A DNA stretch of 8,984 bases, taken from positions 3,615-12,598 of the forward strand of contig DYLB01000048.1 of the NCBI GenBank assembly GCA_020722305.1. The letters run 5' to 3'. The position numbers and the translations under genes were made by a program. The notes below the pieces were generated by a model that was not told the origin of the DNA, did no database searches, and worked only from the letters and a program-made list of their open reading frames with translations. This DNA comes from Anaerolinea thermophila (GTDB lineage Bacteria; Chloroflexota; Anaerolineae; Anaerolineales; Villigracilaceae). Shown one piece after another: positions 7,477-8,984 of this stretch; position 1 is the first letter of the stretch; every line of letters begins with the position of its first letter.

Positions 7477-7510
7477 AAAAGGCTGATAGGAGGTTCCCTG
7501 TCAGCCTTTT
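7477..7510 (-). terminator. Hairpin with U-rich tail between nuoA and nuoH (intrinsic terminator or attenuator)
   Basis: The arms AAAAGGCTGA and TCAGCCTTTT are perfect 10-bp complements flanking a 14-nt loop. In the minus-strand transcript three more pairs (AGG with CCU) can form after one mismatch, leaving a 6-nt apical loop. The 3' arm runs into UUUUAUUUG, as in a Rho-independent terminator. It begins about 18 nt after the nuoA stop. The A-tract on the other side means it could also act on the opposite strand. In an operon whose later genes have no other obvious promoter, it more likely causes partial termination or stabilises and processes the nuoA message than full stop. Confidence 0.7.
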
Positions 7511-7527
7511 GAATTTCTATGAACGGA

Positions 7528-7899
7528 TTACATCCATTCCAGCGCGCCTTTGCGCCAGGCGTATACCAGGCCAGCGAGCAAGATCAGGATAAATATCACC
7601 CCTTCGACCGCCACGAAAACGCCCAAAACTCCCGGCTGCGACTGGTTCAGAGCAATCGCCCAGGGGAACAGGAAGACGGTTTCGACATCGAAGATCAGGA
7701 AGATCAGCGCAAAAATGTAGTACGGAGCCTTGAACTGGACCCAGTTCACCCCCACCGTTTCCATACCGCATTCGTAAGTGCTTTGCTTGATCGGGTTGGG
7801 TTTCTTCGGGCCGAGCAGCGCCGAGATGACGATTGCAGCCACCGGGATAAAAATACCGACAAGCAAAAACAGGCCAATATATAGCCATTCAGATTGCAT
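7528..7899 (-). CDS. nuoA: NADH-quinone oxidoreductase subunit A (123 aa)
   Basis: NuoA is a three-helix membrane subunit of complex I near the quinone site; its long loop packs against NuoH and the peripheral arm. The loop motif LGPKKPNPIKQSTYECGMETVG (29-50) with conserved C44 is visible, as is the second-helix motif FLIFDVETVFLFPWA (67-81) with acidic D71 and E73. Length is typical. I chose ATG at 7897-7899 over the in-frame GTG two codons upstream (7903-7905), because GGAG at 7905-7908 is 5 nt from the ATG but overlaps the GTG. It is the first gene of the nuo cluster, with a promoter candidate about 50 nt upstream, and is followed by a hairpin instead of nuoB. Confidence 0.96.
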   Translation of the reverse strand: MQSEWLYIGLFLLVGIFIPVAAIVISALLGPKKPNPIKQSTYECGMETVGVNWVQFKAPYYIFALIFLIFDVETVFLFPWAIALNQSQPGVLGVFVAVEGVIFILILLAGLVYAWRKGALEWM

Positions 7900-7904
7900 A
7901 GTCA

Positions 7905-7908
7905 CTCC
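7905..7908 (-). promoter_or_regulatory. Ribosome binding site that decides the nuoA start
   Basis: GGAG on the minus strand, separated from the ATG at 7897-7899 by the 5 nt TGACT. It overlaps the alternative GTG at 7903-7905, which therefore has no usable Shine-Dalgarno sequence. The same bases form a minimal ATG-GAG-TGA frame, which is probably chance. Confidence 0.6.
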
Positions 7909-7950
7909 ATTTGGCGAAGTTTAAAAAATCCAGAGCTATCGAACGGGCGA

Positions 7951-7978
7951 ATTGTACCATGAAGCACTTTCGCGACAA
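7951..7978 (-). promoter_or_regulatory. Candidate sigma70-type promoter of nuoA
   Basis: On the minus strand, TTGTCG (7973-7978, 4 of 6 to TTGACA) is followed after 16 nt by TACAAT (7951-7956, 5 of 6 to TATAAT). A TGG directly before the -10 gives an extended -10 (TGn). The predicted transcript would start near 7943-7945 and have a leader of about 45 nt before the nuoA ATG. This is the best promoter match in the gap upstream of nuoA, but it is read by eye and the -35 is weak. Confidence 0.45.
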
Positions 7979-7991
7979 ATTACCCATGTCG
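7973..7991. promoter_or_regulatory. Inverted repeat CGACA-N9-TGTCG over the -35 of the nuoA promoter candidate
   Basis: A 5-bp perfect inverted repeat with a 9-nt spacer whose left arm overlaps the proposed -35 element (7973-7978). Its arms resemble those of the neighbouring palindrome at 8010-8025 (TGTCG against TGTCA). A bound protein here would probably repress. A 5-bp repeat can occur by chance, so support is weak. Confidence 0.25.
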
Positions 7992-8009
7992 TATTTTCGT
8001 TATGATATA

Positions 8010-8025
8010 TGTCACTTGTTTGACA
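8010..8025. promoter_or_regulatory. Palindrome TGTCA-N6-TGACA upstream of nuoA (CRP/FNR-family-like operator candidate)
   Basis: Perfect 5-bp arms with a 6-nt spacer, the geometry used by CRP/FNR-family regulators (CRP binds TGTGA-N6-TCACA; CooA uses TGTCA-type half-sites). The centre lies about 73 nt upstream of the predicted nuoA start site, within the range of class I activator sites. It starts 2 nt downstream of the lipoprotein stop codon end, so it could instead be a weak hairpin of that transcript, but no U-tract follows. Confidence 0.3.
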
Positions 8026-8027
8026 AC

Positions 8028-8777
8028 CTATTTTCGCCGCTTCCACAGCCAGCGCAGGAGATCCTCCAGGAACGGGAAGCCCAGCACCGAGCCGACGAAC
8101 GACCCGGCCAGCCCCAGCCAGCGCGCCGGCCCGACCTTCAAGCCAAGAAGCGAAACCCCCTCGATTTCGAATAGTTGCGCGGCGATGGTTTCGCGCTGTT
8201 CCGGGCCGCCGTTCTTGGGGACGTAACGCATGTAGAGCCAGACCACGCCCTTATAGATGCCCGGCTCGGTGATGCGGATACTCCAGAAAAAGGTCACGCT
8301 CTTTCCCGGACTAAGCGGCTCGCTGACCGTTTCGACGGGCGTCACCTGTGCCCCGGCCAGGTCCAGGCGAGCTTCGGCCACCACATTGTGCGTTTCATAT
8401 AAGTTGGGGATTTGCACCACCTGACCCTGTACCTGGTTGCCGCTGATCTGGGCTGTGGGCGTGAGGTCCCCCAGGTCGTCCACCTCCAGCGTCATGCGGA
8501 TCGTATCGCCGTCGCCGGTGCGGATGCGGACGGGCAGTTCCAGCGTCAGGCGGCGGGATTCCATGATAGCCGGCGCGGGAGCGGCCTGGGTGGAGGGAAA
8601 GGTCGGCGAAACGGGAGGCAGGCCCGGCGTCCCGGTGGCAAGCGCCGTGGATAATGCCGGGGCGGTTGGTTCCGATCCGGCGGGTTCGGGCGGCGGGGCA
8701 GAGTACGAAGTCATGCAGGCGGCAGCCGTCCCAAACATCGCCAACAAAAACAGGAAGAGCCTCAGCCGCCGCGGCAT
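8028..8777 (-). CDS. Putative lipoprotein with Pro/Thr-rich linker, beta-rich domain and C-terminal hydrophobic segment (249 aa)
   Basis: I do not recognise the family. The N-terminus (MPRRLRLFLFLLAMFGTAAAC) has basic residues, a hydrophobic stretch and a loose lipobox ending in C21, suggesting a lipid-anchored or exported protein. Residues about 26-70 are low-complexity Pro/Ala/Thr/Ser-rich, typical of an extracytoplasmic linker. Residues about 74-207 alternate hydrophobic and polar residues as in a beta-sandwich, with a PGKSVTFFWSIRITEPGIYKG segment (157-177) like the strands of Ig-type or bacterial cell-surface domains. Residues about 210-245 form a hydrophobic segment ending in WLWKRRK, which could be a second membrane anchor with positive-inside residues. 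The gene starts 1 nt after the stop of the small upstream gene (TGA-G-ATG) and so is probably translated by coupling. It ends 128 nt before nuoA. A link to complex I is not shown by the sequence. Confidence 0.75.
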   Translation of the reverse strand: MPRRLRLFLFLLAMFGTAAACMTSYSAPPPEPAGSEPTAPALSTALATGTPGLPPVSPTFPSTQAAPAPAIMESRRLTLELPVRIRTGDGDTIRMTLEVDDLGDLTPTAQISGNQVQGQVVQIPNLYETHNVVAEARLDLAGAQVTPVETVSEPLSPGKSVTFFWSIRITEPGIYKGVVWLYMRYVPKNGGPEQRETIAAQLFEIEGVSLLGLKVGPARWLGLAGSFVGSVLGFPFLEDLLRWLWKRRK

Positions 8778-8778
8778 C

Positions 8779-8961
8779 TCACGCCATCTCCATCAGCAGC
8801 GGAATCCAGGCCTCGGGCGTGGGCAGTTGCAGCTCCCCCGGCGGGATGGGCAGCACGCGGGTCTCGCGCAGCGCCGGGAGGAAGGCCCACAGGAGCAGGA
8901 CAGCCGAGACGCCCAGCACGACGATCGCCAGGGCCAGCCGGATCACCTTAGACTTTGCCAT
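8779..8961 (-). CDS. Small single-pass membrane protein, unknown function (60 aa)
   Basis: The protein has a short basic N-terminus (MAKSKVIR), one transmembrane helix at about 8-30 (ending LLLWAFLPA), and a Pro-rich polar tail of about 30 residues (RVLPIPPGELQLPTPEAW). No known motif is visible. I chose the ATG at 8959-8961; an in-frame GTG at 8974-8976 would add five residues but has no Shine-Dalgarno sequence and would overlap the TATAAT at 8968-8973. The spacing of that hexamer to the ATG suggests a leaderless start. The gene is followed after 1 nt by the lipoprotein gene, so the two probably make a membrane-associated pair. GC content and layout look native. Confidence 0.65.
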   Translation of the reverse strand: MAKSKVIRLALAIVVLGVSAVLLLWAFLPALRETRVLPIPPGELQLPTPEAWIPLLMEMA

Positions 8962-8967
8962 AAAAAT

Positions 8968-8973
8968 ATTATA
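8968..8973 (-). promoter_or_regulatory. -10 element TATAAT, 6 nt before the ATG of the small membrane protein
   Basis: A perfect TATAAT on the minus strand, followed by ATTTTT and then ATG. With normal -10 to start-site distance (6-7 nt) transcription would begin at or next to the A of the ATG, giving a leaderless mRNA. The -35 would fall beyond the right edge, so it cannot be checked. There is no Shine-Dalgarno sequence upstream of the ATG, which agrees with a leaderless start. Confidence 0.5.
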
Positions 8974-8984
8974 CACGCCGGAGG

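Noticed and set aside
3229..7512. Further long plus-strand open frames (3229-4308, 4351-5685, 6217-7512)
   Set aside because: All lie antisense to nuoL, K, J and H and have the same low-complexity, charged composition. No start signals or recognisable motifs were seen, so I treat them as codon-bias shadows.
7897..7905. GTG at 7903-7905 as the nuoA start
   Set aside because: The Shine-Dalgarno GGAG overlaps this GTG and is correctly spaced only for the ATG two codons later.
8001..8027. A promoter using TTGTCA at 8020-8025 as the -35 element
   Set aside because: No acceptable -10 sequence lies 16-18 nt downstream; the candidate at 7951-7978 fits better.
8175..8654. Plus-strand open frames opposite the lipoprotein gene
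   Set aside because: The minus-strand frame has a signal sequence, linker and a coupled upstream gene; the plus-strand frames show none of these.
1..8984. tRNA, rRNA, CRISPR, insertion sequences or attachment sites
   Set aside because: Nothing of the kind was seen; nearly all of the window is coding, and the two larger gaps (75 and 128 nt) contain only the hairpin and the promoter region described.

Overview
The window is the membrane-arm gene cluster of a bacterial respiratory complex I (NADH:quinone oxidoreductase type), read entirely on the minus strand, with a small two-gene envelope-protein module upstream of it. In transcription order (right to left) it holds a 60-residue single-pass membrane protein (8779-8961), a putative lipoprotein (8028-8777), then nuoA, nuoH, nuoJ, nuoK, nuoL, nuoM, a second nuoM, and the first 53 codons of nuoN, which runs off the left edge. 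GC-rich coding DNA, the order A-H-J-K-L-M-M-N and the type of the second NuoM suggest a Chloroflexota (Anaerolineae-like) bacterium; this assignment is inference and could be wrong.

The nuo genes from H to N are tightly packed, with gaps of 0 to 17 nt and a clear Shine-Dalgarno sequence before each start, so they look like one translation-coupled operon. A promoter candidate and two inverted repeats lie in the 128-nt gap between the lipoprotein gene and nuoA. The only other sizeable gap, 75 nt between nuoA and nuoH, contains a strong hairpin followed by a U-rich tract, placed exactly where nuoB-G sit in a canonical operon. All hydrophilic (peripheral-arm) genes, nuoB, C, D, E, F, G and I, are absent from the visible part.

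The most notable biology is the proton-pumping arm. There are two adjacent NuoM paralogues, and NuoL (719 residues) has a C-terminal lateral-helix region roughly 30 residues longer than ordinary NuoL. Together these fit the '2M' type of complex I, where an additional antiporter-like subunit is thought to lengthen the arm and raise the number of ions pumped. The second NuoM has kept the TM5 Glu, TM8 Lys and TM12 Glu but has Leu where the TM7 channel Lys should be, so its pumping role is an open question. NuoL also has a His/Asp-rich insert between TM3 and TM4.

The upstream module is unassigned. Its first gene has a TATAAT hexamer exactly 6 nt before an ATG and no Shine-Dalgarno sequence, which suggests a leaderless mRNA. 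There are no tRNA, rRNA, CRISPR or mobile elements in the window, and no gene-free stretch over 300 bases.
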